From Pseudorhodobacter aquimaris (GTDB taxonomy: Bacteria; Pseudomonadota; Alphaproteobacteria; Rhodobacterales; Rhodobacteraceae), in the NCBI RefSeq assembly GCF_001202025.1, contig NZ_LGHS01000014.1, forward strand, positions 49,214 to 113,213: DNA of 64,000 nt, in the 5' to 3' direction. Of this stretch, positions 28,771-37,157 are shown one piece after another. The notes beneath the pieces were generated by a model, which ran no database searches, was not told the origin of the DNA, and saw nothing but the letters and a program-made list of their open reading frames with translations. Each line of letters opens with the position of its first letter. The stretch's first letter is position 1. The position numbers and the translations under genes are program-made.

Positions 28771-29930
28771 AACGACCTCGGCAGACCAAGGATATGTTCG
28801 GCCACATAAGACAGGATGAGGTTGGTCGAGATCGGCGCAACCTGATAGAGCCGCGTTTCGCGGAATTTCCGCTCAATATCATATTCGCAGGCAAAGCCGA
28901 ACCCGCCGTGGAATTGCAAACAGGCATTCGCCGCCTCCCATGAGGCTTTGGCGGCAAGGTATTTCGCCATATTCGCCTCAGCCCCGCAAGGCTGGCCTGC
29001 GTCATAAAGCGCGCAGGCCTTTTGGCGCATCAGGTTGGCGGCTTCGATCTCGATATAGGCTTCGGCAATCGGGAATTGGACACCCTGGTTCTGGCCGATC
29101 GGACGGCCGAAAACCTCACGTTCCTTGACATAACGCACAACGCGGTCGGTGAACCAATAGCCGTCGCCAATACATTCCGCCGCGATCAGCGTGCGCTCGG
29201 CATTCAGGCCGGTCAGGATGTATTTGAAACCCTTGCCCTCTTCCCCGATCAGGTTTTCTTCGGGGATTTCGAGGTTGTCAAAGAACAGCTCATTGGTCTC
29301 ATGGTTGACCATATTCAGGATCGGCTGCACCCGCATCCCCGATTTCATCGCCTCTTTGATATCAACGATAAAGATCGAAAGCCCTTCGGATTTTTTCTTG
29401 ACCTCGGACAGCGGCGTGGTGCGCGCCAGCAGGATCATCAGGTCGGAATGCTGCACCCGGCTGATCCAGACCTTTTGGCCGTTGATGACGTATTTATCGC
29501 CCTTTTTGACGGCGGTGGTTTTCAGCTGGGTGGTATCGGTGCCGGTTGTCGGCTCGGTCACGCCCATGGATTGCAGGCGCAACTCGCCGCTGGCAATGCG
29601 GGGCAGGTATTTCTGGCGCTGTGCCTCTGATCCGTGGCGCACCAGCGTGTTCATATTGTACATCTGGCCGTGGCAGGCCCCCGAATTGCCGCCCGCGCGG
29701 TTGATCTCTTCCATGATCACAGCCGCTTCGGTCAGCCCAAGGCCCGATCCGCCGTATTCCTCGGGGATAAGCGCCGCCATCCAGCCGGCTTTGGTCAGCG
29801 CCTCCACGAACTCTTCGGGATAGCCGCGCTGCTCGTCGATCTTGCGGTGATATTCGTCAGGGAAATCTGCGCAAAGGGCGCGGACCGCATCGCGGATATC
29901 TTGGAAATCATTTGCGTCGTGCTGATACAA
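28767..29930 (-). CDS. Acyl-CoA dehydrogenase
   Basis: FAD-dependent acyl-CoA dehydrogenase of 387 residues. I chose the TTG at 29930 (MYQHDANDFQDI if read as Met), which has GGAG upstream and gives the normal length; no in-frame ATG lies near. The flavin motif MGVTEPTTGTDTTQLKT and the core WISRVQHSDL are clear. At the usual C-terminal base position (YEGT in most members) it has LYQVAPIS, but a glutamate occurs in GLNAERTLIAA, where isovaleryl-CoA dehydrogenase keeps its base. This suggests a branched-chain or isovaleryl-type enzyme. It follows the SDR gene after a terminator-like hairpin. Confidence 0.88.
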   Translation of the reverse strand: MYQHDANDFQDIRDAVRALCADFPDEYHRKIDEQRGYPEEFVEALTKAGWMAALIPEEYGGSGLGLTEAAVIMEEINRAGGNSGACHGQMYNMNTLVRHGSEAQRQKYLPRIASGELRLQSMGVTEPTTGTDTTQLKTTAVKKGDKYVINGQKVWISRVQHSDLMILLARTTPLSEVKKKSEGLSIFIVDIKEAMKSGMRVQPILNMVNHETNELFFDNLEIPEENLIGEEGKGFKYILTGLNAERTLIAAECIGDGYWFTDRVVRYVKEREVFGRPIGQNQGVQFPIAEAYIEIEAANLMRQKACALYDAGQPCGAEANMAKYLAAKASWEAANACLQFHGGFGFACEYDIERKFRETRLYQVAPISTNLILSYVAEHILGLPRSF

Positions 29931-30060
29931 CGGAAGGCTCCTCGGTGTTTTGGCGTCAAGAGGGGTTTTCCTGATTGTCTGACAGGGCGACTCATTTAAC
30001 AAATATCTGAATGGCCTTTCAGATATGCCTGATCGGCATGGCCGGTTGGGGCCGAAATGC

Positions 30061-30085
30061 AAAAGACGGCCCTTGGGGGGCCGCC
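30061..30085 (-). terminator. Rho-independent terminator after the SDR gene
   Basis: On the minus strand an 8-bp stem, GGCGGCCC (30085-30078) and GGGCCGTC (30072-30065) with one G-U pair and a 5-nt loop, is followed by TTTT at 30064-30061. It lies 32 nt past the stop of the SDR gene and about 130 nt before the acyl-CoA dehydrogenase start, so the IclR-SDR pair and the dehydrogenase-CaiB-HTD2 operon are probably separate or partly uncoupled transcripts. Confidence 0.7.
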
Positions 30086-30116
30086 TTGGAAACCGTTCAA
30101 ACGTCGTGCCTTTGGC

Positions 30117-31037
30117 TTAAATCGGGTCCCAGCAAAAGGTATCCGCCGAAACATCCAGCGGCACATAGCTGCCCCGCAGTGCCGGGATCGCATGGCTGCG
30201 CACGCTGTCCAGATCCCAGCCCTCGCCGCGGTGGACCGAACGGGTGGGGCGCGGCTGTGACATCAGGAAAATCTCGTTGTTGCGCACGGCAAAGATCTGG
30301 CCCGTGGTATCGGCGCCCTCATCCGATGCCAGATAGAGCGCGATTGGCGCGATCTTTTCCGGGGCCATTTCCTTCATCCGGTTCACGCGCGCCTCTTGTT
30401 CGGGGCTGTCGACCTTGATCGAAGAGGTCATCCGGCTCCAGGCAAAGGGGGCGATGCAATTGGACCGGATGTTCCAGCGCCGCAGATCCAGCGCGATGGA
30501 TTTTGACAAGGCCGCAATGCCCAGTTTCGCGGCCGAATAATTGGCCTGTGCCAGATTACCGATCAGCCCCGAGGTAGAGGTCATATGGATCAGACTGCCG
30601 GAACCTTGCTCGCGCATCACATCTGCTGCCGCGCGGCTGGTGTTGAAGGTGCCGTAAAGATGGACTTTCACCACCGCGTCGAAATCCTCATAGGTCATCT
30701 TGTGAAAGAAGCAATCGCGTAGGATGCCCGCGTTATTGACCACCGCATCCAGCCGGCCAAAGCTGTCTGTGGCCTGCCGCACCATGGCCTGCGCACCCTC
30801 CTGTATGGAAACATCGTCGCCATTGGCCACGGCCTTGCCGCCCAGCTTTTCGATCTCGGTGACGGTTTGCTCGGCGGCGGCGCTGGAGTCGCGCTTGCCG
30901 TCAAGCGATGCGCCGATGTCATTCACGACAACCGAAGCCCCCGCCTTTGCGGCCTCCAGCGCTATGGCCCGCCCGATCCCGCCGCCTGCGCCCGTTACAA
31001 GGACGACCTTTCCGCCAAGGGGTTTTGGTTCTGACAT
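30117..31037 (-). CDS. Short-chain dehydrogenase, MFE-2-like (R)-3-hydroxyacyl-CoA dehydrogenase type
   Basis: NAD(P)-dependent SDR of 306 residues. The cofactor motif TGAGGGIGRAIALEAAKAGA is at the N terminus, with VVVNDIGASLDG, NNAGILRD, and the catalytic Ser-Tyr-Lys in MTSTSGLIGNLAQANYSAAKLG. The VNDIGASLDG stretch and overall layout resemble the dehydrogenase part of peroxisomal multifunctional enzyme 2, which handles (R)-3-hydroxyacyl-CoA. A MaoC-type (R)-hydratase at 37147-38010 would be its partner. I chose the ATG at 31037 (MSEPKPLGGK) with a TATCCTCC-complementary ribosome site. Confidence 0.85.
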   Translation of the reverse strand: MSEPKPLGGKVVLVTGAGGGIGRAIALEAAKAGASVVVNDIGASLDGKRDSSAAAEQTVTEIEKLGGKAVANGDDVSIQEGAQAMVRQATDSFGRLDAVVNNAGILRDCFFHKMTYEDFDAVVKVHLYGTFNTSRAAADVMREQGSGSLIHMTSTSGLIGNLAQANYSAAKLGIAALSKSIALDLRRWNIRSNCIAPFAWSRMTSSIKVDSPEQEARVNRMKEMAPEKIAPIALYLASDEGADTTGQIFAVRNNEIFLMSQPRPTRSVHRGEGWDLDSVRSHAIPALRGSYVPLDVSADTFCWDPI

Positions 31038-31071
31038 ATATCCTCCGTTATGTGGTCTGATCATGGGTCAT

Positions 31072-31848
31072 TCAGCGGCCCGCCGGGCGCACGAAAAGAC
31101 AGCGTTCAACCAGCTGGGCGGCCTCGGCCAGGGCCTTGCCGACCTCGGTCAGGCTGGCGTCGTCGTGCTGTGCGGCAATGGTGATGCTACTCATCCCCAG
31201 ACGGGGGATACCGGCCCCGTCGCGGGCGACAGAGGCGACGATATCAAGCCCGCGAAACAATTGCCCGCGATCGCGGCCAAAGCCGGTGGCCTTGGCGGTG
31301 GCGACATCCTGCCAATAGGCGTCAAAATCGGGCGCTTGTTGCCAGCGCACGGCGTCGAACCCTTTGCGGGTCGCGGCTTTGCCCAGCCCCAGCGTGGCGG
31401 CGTAACAGCGCCCGACTGCGCCTGCAAAGACCGGCAGGCGGGTGTTTCGGGCGATCACGGCCTGCACGATATTGGGGGCGGTGAACCTGTCGATCAGCAC
31501 GATCCGCTCTTGCGGGGTGATCTGCCACAGGGCGATCACCACCTTATGATCCTGCGCGATATTGTTCAGCGTCGAGCGCAACAGATCCGACGGGTTCGCA
31601 CCCAGCAGTGGGGCCGCCAGCTCCATCAATCCCATGCCGACACGGTAGGCCTTGGTCGCCGGATCAAAGCTGAGCAACCCCTCATGCGCCAGCGTGCGCA
31701 GGATGTTGAACGCCGAAGAAACATTCATATCCGTTTCCCGCGCAATCTGCGTGGCCCCCATGGGGCGGTTGGTTGTGGCCAGCAGGCGCATGATCATCAT
31801 GGCGTTTTGCACGGCAGGTACGGGTTTATGGCTTTGGTCGTCTGTCAT
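31072..31848 (-). CDS. IclR family transcriptional regulator
   Basis: Regulator of 258 residues with an N-terminal winged helix-turn-helix (PMGATQIARETDMNVSSAFNILRTLAHEGLL, about residues 29-59) and a C-terminal effector-binding domain (FAGAVGRCYAATLGLG, FGRDRGQLFRGLDIVASVARDG). It lies between the minus SDR gene (34 nt downstream) and the divergent plus acyl-CoA dehydrogenase, so it is placed to control both halves of the catabolic island. Its own start is 76 nt from the putative operators on the divergent side. Confidence 0.93.
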   Translation of the reverse strand: MTDDQSHKPVPAVQNAMMIMRLLATTNRPMGATQIARETDMNVSSAFNILRTLAHEGLLSFDPATKAYRVGMGLMELAAPLLGANPSDLLRSTLNNIAQDHKVVIALWQITPQERIVLIDRFTAPNIVQAVIARNTRLPVFAGAVGRCYAATLGLGKAATRKGFDAVRWQQAPDFDAYWQDVATAKATGFGRDRGQLFRGLDIVASVARDGAGIPRLGMSSITIAAQHDDASLTEVGKALAEAAQLVERCLFVRPAGR

Positions 31849-31860
31849 ATAATTCCCTGA

Positions 31861-31887
31861 ACAGAATATAATTTACTATACAGAATA
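31861..31887. promoter_or_regulatory. Divergent promoter region with direct repeats, candidate IclR operator
   Basis: The 89-nt gap between the IclR gene (minus) and the acyl-CoA dehydrogenase (plus) contains two identical ACAGAATA octamers at 31861-31868 and 31880-31887, spaced 19 nt apart (about two helical turns), in an AT-rich island (TATAATTTACTATA) within GC-rich surroundings. TATAAT at 31867-31872 could serve as a -10 element. Position and repetition make this the natural binding site for the IclR protein; not proven. Confidence 0.5.
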
Positions 31888-31937
31888 ATCCTGCTAGTTC
31901 AAGAGTTGATTGAGACCGTCCAATGGGAGGAAATTCG

Positions 31938-33104
31938 ATGGCCGTAGGCGTGGATGATGATGTTTTTGAACAGCTGATAGATACAGTAAGCCGATTCGCG
32001 CGCGAACGGCTTATCCCTGCGGAACGGCAGGTCGAAGAAGAGGATGCGATCCCAGAAGAGATCATTGCCGAGATGAAAGAGATGGGGCTGTTCGGCCTTT
32101 CGACCCCCGAAGAATACGGCGGCATCGGCCTGAATGTGCCGCAAGAGGCGCGGTTGATCGAGGCGTTGTGCTATGCCTCTCTGACCTTCCGGTCACTGAT
32201 CGGGACCAATGTGGGCATTGGCGCACAGGGCATCGTGATGGATGGCACTGCTGCGCAAAAAGACCAATGGTTGCCGGGGATTGCCAGCGGTGACACCATC
32301 GCCTCCTTTGCGCTGACCGAACCTGATAACGGGTCGGATGCGGGTGGTATCCGTACCGCTGCCCGGCGCGACGGCGATGATTTCGTGATCAATGGCACCA
32401 AGCGCTATATCACCAATGCGGTGCGCGCAGGCGTGTTCACCGTCTTTGCCCGCACCGATGCCGACAAGCCCGGCGCCGATGGGGTTTCCGCCTTTATCGT
32501 GCCTGCAGATACGCCCGGCATCACCGTGGCCAAGCCCGACCGCAAGCTGGGCCAGCGCGGCACCAAGACCTCGGATGTGATTTTCGATGATGTGCGCGTG
32601 CCGCAATCGGCGATCATCGGCGGGCCAGAGAACCTGCACAAGGGCTTTCGCACCGCGATGAAGGTGCTGGACCGTGGCCGGATTCATGTTGGCGCGATGG
32701 CCGTGGGGCAAAGCCAGCGGATGCTTGATATTGCCACCGATTACGCGCTGGACCGCAAACAGTTCGGCAAGCCGATCGGCGAGCATCAGCTTGTGCAAGG
32801 GCTGCTTGCCGATTGTCAGACCGACCTTCACGCTGCCCGCGCCCTTGTGCGTGCCACGGCTGATACATTCAACCGCGAGGGCAAGGCGATCCTCGAGGCA
32901 TCCTGCACCAAGTATTTCTGCACCGAGGCCGCGGGCCGGATCGCGGATCGGGCGCTGCAAATCCATGGTGGCGCGGGCTATATGGCGGAATATGATATTG
33001 AGCGTCTGTACCGCGATATCCGCCTTTTGCGCATCTATGAGGGCACCAGCCAGATCCAGCAATTGGTGATCGCGCGCCGCACCCTTGCCAATCGGGCGGG
33101 TTGA
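31938..33104 (+). CDS. Acyl-CoA dehydrogenase
   Basis: Second acyl-CoA dehydrogenase of the island, 388 residues. I chose the ATG at 31938, preceded by GGGAGGAAATTCG, an excellent ribosome site. Family motifs: EEYGGIGLNVPQEARL, FALTEPDNGSDAGGIRTAA (flavin site), the QIHGGAGYMAEYDIERLYRDIRLLRIYEGTSQIQ C terminus with the catalytic glutamate in the usual YEGTS position. It differs in base placement from the minus-strand paralogue at 28767-29930, so the two probably act on different intermediates. It is the first gene of the plus operon. Confidence 0.93.
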   Translation: MAVGVDDDVFEQLIDTVSRFARERLIPAERQVEEEDAIPEEIIAEMKEMGLFGLSTPEEYGGIGLNVPQEARLIEALCYASLTFRSLIGTNVGIGAQGIVMDGTAAQKDQWLPGIASGDTIASFALTEPDNGSDAGGIRTAARRDGDDFVINGTKRYITNAVRAGVFTVFARTDADKPGADGVSAFIVPADTPGITVAKPDRKLGQRGTKTSDVIFDDVRVPQSAIIGGPENLHKGFRTAMKVLDRGRIHVGAMAVGQSQRMLDIATDYALDRKQFGKPIGEHQLVQGLLADCQTDLHAARALVRATADTFNREGKAILEASCTKYFCTEAAGRIADRALQIHGGAGYMAEYDIERLYRDIRLLRIYEGTSQIQQLVIARRTLANRAG

Positions 33105-33106
33105 TC

Positions 33107-33526
33107 ATGGCGTCTCATCCAACACGCGATGCCGCTGATATGCCGCCGCGATCCAGTTTTGCGGCGTTTCTGGACATCAAAACCGTTGTTTGCACCCCCG
33201 AAGAGGTGATCTGCCAGATGGTCGTCACCCCCGAGATGGGCAACCGCAACGGGGTTTTGCATGGGGGCGCGCTTATGACGCTTGCCGATACGGCGGCGGG
33301 GACATCGGCCTTTATCAACAGCCCTGCCGATGTGTCCAACACCACGGTAGAGGCAAAGACCAACTTCACGCGCCCGATCAAGGTGGGCGATACCGTGACG
33401 GCGCGCTGTGTGCCGTTGCATGTTGGCCGGACCACGGTCGTCTTGCAGGTCATCATGACACGCGGCGACGGCAAGACGGTCGGAATGACATCGCAGACGC
33501 ATCTGTTTTTGGGATGGAAGGAATAG
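33107..33526 (+). CDS. PaaI-type hot-dog acyl-CoA thioesterase
   Basis: Single hot-dog fold thioesterase of 139 residues. The family pattern MGNRNGVLHGGALMTLADTAAG (about residues 42-63) holds the active-site H-G-G and aspartate, and ETKTNFTRPIKVGD-type sequence (EAKTNFTRPIKVGDTV) follows. I chose the ATG at 33107, 2 nt after the upstream stop. It probably recovers CoA from dead-end acyl-CoAs of the pathway encoded around it. Confidence 0.9.
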   Translation: MASHPTRDAADMPPRSSFAAFLDIKTVVCTPEEVICQMVVTPEMGNRNGVLHGGALMTLADTAAGTSAFINSPADVSNTTVEAKTNFTRPIKVGDTVTARCVPLHVGRTTVVLQVIMTRGDGKTVGMTSQTHLFLGWKE

Positions 33527-33535
33527 GGGGGAGCT

Positions 33536-33907
33536 ATGACAGCGATTGATAATCTGGGGCCGCAGGCGGCCTATCAGGCCCATCTGGAGGCGGGCCGCTT
33601 TATGATCCAACGGGCCAAAAGTACGGGTGAATATGTGTTTTGGCCGCGGGTGTTGACGCCCTCGGGGGCGACCGATCTGGAATGGGTGCCCGCCAAGGGG
33701 ACCGGCACGGTCTATGCGATCACGGTGAACCGGGCGCGCGGGGGGTCATGGAATGTGGCCCTGATCGAGCTGGATGAGGGCGTGCGCATGATGTCGACCT
33801 TGCCAGCGGTGGAAACCGCCCCGATCGGCGCGCGGGTCAAGGCACGGGTTGAGGTGGCCGAGGACGGCCCGCGTGTGATCTTTGATCTGATGGAGGATGC
33901 GAAATGA
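33536..33907 (+). CDS. DUF35 OB-fold protein, partner of the thiolase-like enzyme, zinc ribbon lost
   Basis: Small protein of 123 residues with the DUF35 layout: an N-terminal helix (AAYQAHLEAGRFMIQRA), the zinc-ribbon stretch and an OB fold (DLEWVPAKGTGTVYAITVNR, PIGARVKARVE). The four cysteines that normally bind zinc are absent: the segment reads AKSTGEYVFWPRVLTPSGATD. Such proteins bind next to thiolase-superfamily enzymes, as in the Ltp2-ChsH2 steroid aldolase and archaeal thiolase/HMG-CoA synthase complexes. It overlaps the next gene by 4 nt, consistent with a 1:1 complex. Confidence 0.85.
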   Translation: MTAIDNLGPQAAYQAHLEAGRFMIQRAKSTGEYVFWPRVLTPSGATDLEWVPAKGTGTVYAITVNRARGGSWNVALIELDEGVRMMSTLPAVETAPIGARVKARVEVAEDGPRVIFDLMEDAK

Positions 33908-35043
33908 GGGGTAAAAGCGCAATTGTCGGCATGGCAACCGCAGGTATGGGCGAGGCCCCCGGTTTCTCCGCGATGGAGCTGTTGGGACAAGCGGCCGTGG
34001 CGGCCGTGGCCGATGCCGGGCTCAAGATGCAAGACGTTGATGCCGTGTTCTCCGCGACCAGCAGCCACGCCTTTCCTACCATGAGCGTGGTCGAATATCT
34101 GGGGCTGAAGCCGCGCTATTTCGACGGCACCAATGTTGGCGGCTCCAGCTTTGAGCTGCATCTGTTGCAGGCGACCATGGCGCTGGAGGCGGGGCTATGT
34201 GATGTGGCGCTGGTCTGCTATGGCTCGAACCAGCGCACCGCAGGTGGGGCACTTGTCTCCATGAGCGAACCACAGTGGCACGAGACCCCCTATAAGCCGC
34301 GCCACCCGATCACCGCCTATGCTTTGGCCACCAGCCGCCATATGGCCGAATACGGGACCACGCGCGAAAATCTGGCCGATGTGGCGCTTGCGGCACGGGG
34401 CTGGGCGAACCTCAACCCCGAGGCTTTTGCACGCGGCCCATTGACCAAGGATGAGGTGCTTTCGGCGCGGATGATCTCGGACCCGCTGAGCAAATCGGAC
34501 TGCTGTCTTGTGACGGACGGGGCTGCGGCCTGCGTTCTGGTGCGGGCGGATCGGGCCAAGGATCTGGCGGCCAAGCCGGTCTATTTCCTTGGGGCGGGGG
34601 CGGCCAATTACCACCGTTCCATCGTGGCGATGCCGGATCTGACCACCACCGCCGCTGTTGATAGTGGCGCACGTGCGCTGGAAATGGCCGGCGTGTCGCG
34701 CAAAGAGCTGGATCTGGTGATGCTCTATGATGCCTTCACGATCAACACGATCCTGTTCCTTGAGGATCTTGGCTTTTGCCCCAAAGGGGAGGGCGGTCGC
34801 TTTGTCGCGGACGGGCGGATCGCGCCGGGCGGAGAGCTTGCGGTCAATACCAACGGGGGCGGGCTGTCTTGTGTGCATCCAGGGATGTACGGGCTGTTCC
34901 TGATTGCCGAGGCCGTGGCCCAGATCCGTGGCGAGGCGGGCGCGCGCCAGATTGACGGTTGCGACCTTGCGCTCTGTCACGGCAATGGCGGTACGCTTTC
35001 CAGCCAATGCACGGCGATCCTCGGGTCAGAGGCCACATTATGA
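33904..35043 (+). CDS. Thiolase-superfamily protein without nucleophilic cysteine (Ltp2-like)
   Basis: Thiolase-fold protein of 379 residues. The position of the acylated cysteine (C-x-S-G in thiolases) reads GTNVGGSSFELHLL here, so Gly80-Ser81-Ser82 replace it. The C-terminal half has YDAFTINTILFLEDLGFC (Tyr275), NTNGGGLSCVHPGMYGLF (Tyr329) and the ALCHGNGGTLSSQ loop. This pattern fits the DUF35-linked subgroup that includes the steroid side-chain aldolase Ltp2, in which tyrosines replace the thiolase cysteines. Retro-aldol cleavage of a 3-hydroxyacyl-CoA is therefore as likely as thiolysis. It overlaps the DUF35 gene by 4 nt. Confidence 0.85.
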   Translation: MRGKSAIVGMATAGMGEAPGFSAMELLGQAAVAAVADAGLKMQDVDAVFSATSSHAFPTMSVVEYLGLKPRYFDGTNVGGSSFELHLLQATMALEAGLCDVALVCYGSNQRTAGGALVSMSEPQWHETPYKPRHPITAYALATSRHMAEYGTTRENLADVALAARGWANLNPEAFARGPLTKDEVLSARMISDPLSKSDCCLVTDGAAACVLVRADRAKDLAAKPVYFLGAGAANYHRSIVAMPDLTTTAAVDSGARALEMAGVSRKELDLVMLYDAFTINTILFLEDLGFCPKGEGGRFVADGRIAPGGELAVNTNGGGLSCVHPGMYGLFLIAEAVAQIRGEAGARQIDGCDLALCHGNGGTLSSQCTAILGSEATL

Positions 35044-37157
35044 GCGGCTTTTCGGATATTGACGGGCTGATCGCCCCGCGCTCGGTCGCGATCATCGGCG
35101 CCTCTGATGACGTGACGCGGATCGGCGGGCGGCCCATCGCGGCGATGCTGCGGGCCGGGTATAAGGGCCGGATCTTGCCGGTGAACCCCAAACGCGACAA
35201 GGTGCAGGGGTTGCCGTGCTATGCCAGCGTCCAAGACCTGCCCGAGGTGCCGGATGCCGCGCTGATTGCGGTTCCGGCGAAAATGGTGCCCGAAACGATT
35301 GAGGCACTGGGGCGGATGGGCTGCCGTGCCGCGACGCTTTTTTCGGCAGGCTTTGCCGAGGTCGGGGCCGAAGGTCTGGCCGCGCAACATGCGCTTGAAG
35401 AGCTGGCCAAACAGCACGGGATGCGCCTGCTTGGGCCGAATACATTGGGCGTCTACAATGTGGATATCGGCTATTACGGCACGTTTTCCTCCTCGCTGGA
35501 TACCGGATTTCCCAAGTCGGGCAATGTCGGCATTGCCAGCCAGTCGGGGGCCTTTGGCGCACATCTGGGCGCGCTGGCACGTGATCGCGGGATCGGCTGT
35601 TCGGTTCTGATCACCACCGGAAACGAGTCCGATATCACCGTGGCCGATGCGATTGGCTGGATGGCGCAAAGCGATACGGTTGATGTGATCTGCACCTATA
35701 TGGAGGCGGTGAATGATGCGCCTGCGCTCTTGGCCGCGCTGGATGCGGCGCGGGCGGCGGGCAAGCCGGTGCTGGCGCTGAAATCGGGACGCTCGGCGGT
35801 GGGGGCGCGGGCGGCGGCCTCACATACGGCGTCATTGACGGGGGATGCGGTGGTTGCGGATGCGGTGCTGACCGATCATGGCGCGATCATCCTGCGTGAC
35901 CCGGAATCGATGATGGATATCGCCTATGCCGCCTCTAAAAAGGTGTTCCCGAAACAGCATTCCTTTGGCGTGATTACCGTCAGTGGCGGCGCAGGGATTG
36001 TGGCCAGCGATGAGGCAGAGCGCGTCGGCCTGCCGATGCCCGCCATGCCCGATGCGGCCCAAGAGGCCCTGCGCGAGGTGCTGCCCTATGCCTCGCCGGT
36101 CAATCCGCTGGATTGCACGGCGCAGGCGCTGAATGATCCGACTTTGTTGGAAAAATTCACCCGTGCCGCGCTGGAGGATGGCGGTTACGGCGCGGTGATG
36201 TGTTTCCTGACCTATGTGGCAGGAAGTCGGGCGATGTCGCAAGTGATCCTTGATGCCATCGCCCCGCTGCGTGCCGAATATCCCGACCGGATCATCGCCT
36301 TTTGTGCGCTTGGCGACCCGGAGGTCTTGCAGCACTATGACGATGCGGGGATCCTTGTGTTCAACGATCCTTGTCGTGCGGTGCGGGCGCTGGATGCGGT
36401 CTTGCGGCTGGGCCAGTCGATGGAAAACCGCGTGACGGCGGATCTGCCCGCTGTGACGCAGATCACGCTTCCGGCCAGCAACCCTGATGAGGCGACGGCC
36501 AAGACCATTCTGGCCAAGGCCGGAATTGCCGCCGCCCCCGAACAGGCCGTCACGGATGCCGATCAGGCGGTAAAAGCCGCCGAGGGCTTTGGCTATCCGG
36601 TGGTGATGAAGATCCTCTCGCCGGATATTTTGCACAAATCCGATATCGGCGCGGTCAAGCTGAACCTGCATGATGCGGACGCGGTACGCGCGGCCTACGC
36701 CGAGATCATGGCCGTCGTTGGCGAACATGCCCCCAAGGCCTCGGTGACGGGGATGCTGGTGGCCAAACAGCTTTCGGGCGGGGTGGAGTGCCTGATGGGG
36801 ATCAACCGAGATCCGACATTCGGGCCGATTGCGGTCTTCGGTCTTGGCGGGATTTTTGTTGAACTCCTCAATGATGTTGCGGTGCGGGCCTGTCCCTTTG
36901 GGGTTGATACCGCGCGTGAGATGATCCTGTCGATCCGCAGTGCGGCAATCTTGCAAGGCGCGCGGGGTACGCAGCCTTCGGATATCGACGCGCTGGCGCA
37001 GATGCTTTCTAACCTGTCGGTCTTTGCGGCGGGGGCGGGCGAGGGGCTGACCTCGATCGACCTGAACCCTGTGCTTGCGATGCCAGCGGGGCAGGGCGCC
37101 TATGCGCTGGATGCGGTGATTGAAATTGCACAAGAGGGGGCTGCCGATGGCCATTGA
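35040..37157 (+). CDS. Acetate-CoA ligase (ADP-forming)-like acyl-CoA synthetase
   Basis: Fused ADP-forming acyl-CoA synthetase of 705 residues. Order: CoA-binding domain (APRSVAIIGASDDVTRIGG), succinyl-CoA-ligase-like domain (GNVGIASQSGAFGAHLGALARDRGIG), the probable phosphohistidine in AASHTASLTGDAVVADA, and a C-terminal ATP-grasp domain (YPVVMKILSPDILHKSDIGAVKL and FGPIAVFGLGGIFVELL). The start at 35040 overlaps the preceding stop in ATGA. It would activate a carboxylic acid with ATP and CoA. A second activation route exists in the CoA-transferases nearby. Confidence 0.9.
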   Translation: MSGFSDIDGLIAPRSVAIIGASDDVTRIGGRPIAAMLRAGYKGRILPVNPKRDKVQGLPCYASVQDLPEVPDAALIAVPAKMVPETIEALGRMGCRAATLFSAGFAEVGAEGLAAQHALEELAKQHGMRLLGPNTLGVYNVDIGYYGTFSSSLDTGFPKSGNVGIASQSGAFGAHLGALARDRGIGCSVLITTGNESDITVADAIGWMAQSDTVDVICTYMEAVNDAPALLAALDAARAAGKPVLALKSGRSAVGARAAASHTASLTGDAVVADAVLTDHGAIILRDPESMMDIAYAASKKVFPKQHSFGVITVSGGAGIVASDEAERVGLPMPAMPDAAQEALREVLPYASPVNPLDCTAQALNDPTLLEKFTRAALEDGGYGAVMCFLTYVAGSRAMSQVILDAIAPLRAEYPDRIIAFCALGDPEVLQHYDDAGILVFNDPCRAVRALDAVLRLGQSMENRVTADLPAVTQITLPASNPDEATAKTILAKAGIAAAPEQAVTDADQAVKAAEGFGYPVVMKILSPDILHKSDIGAVKLNLHDADAVRAAYAEIMAVVGEHAPKASVTGMLVAKQLSGGVECLMGINRDPTFGPIAVFGLGGIFVELLNDVAVRACPFGVDTAREMILSIRSAAILQGARGTQPSDIDALAQMLSNLSVFAAGAGEGLTSIDLNPVLAMPAGQGAYALDAVIEIAQEGAADGH

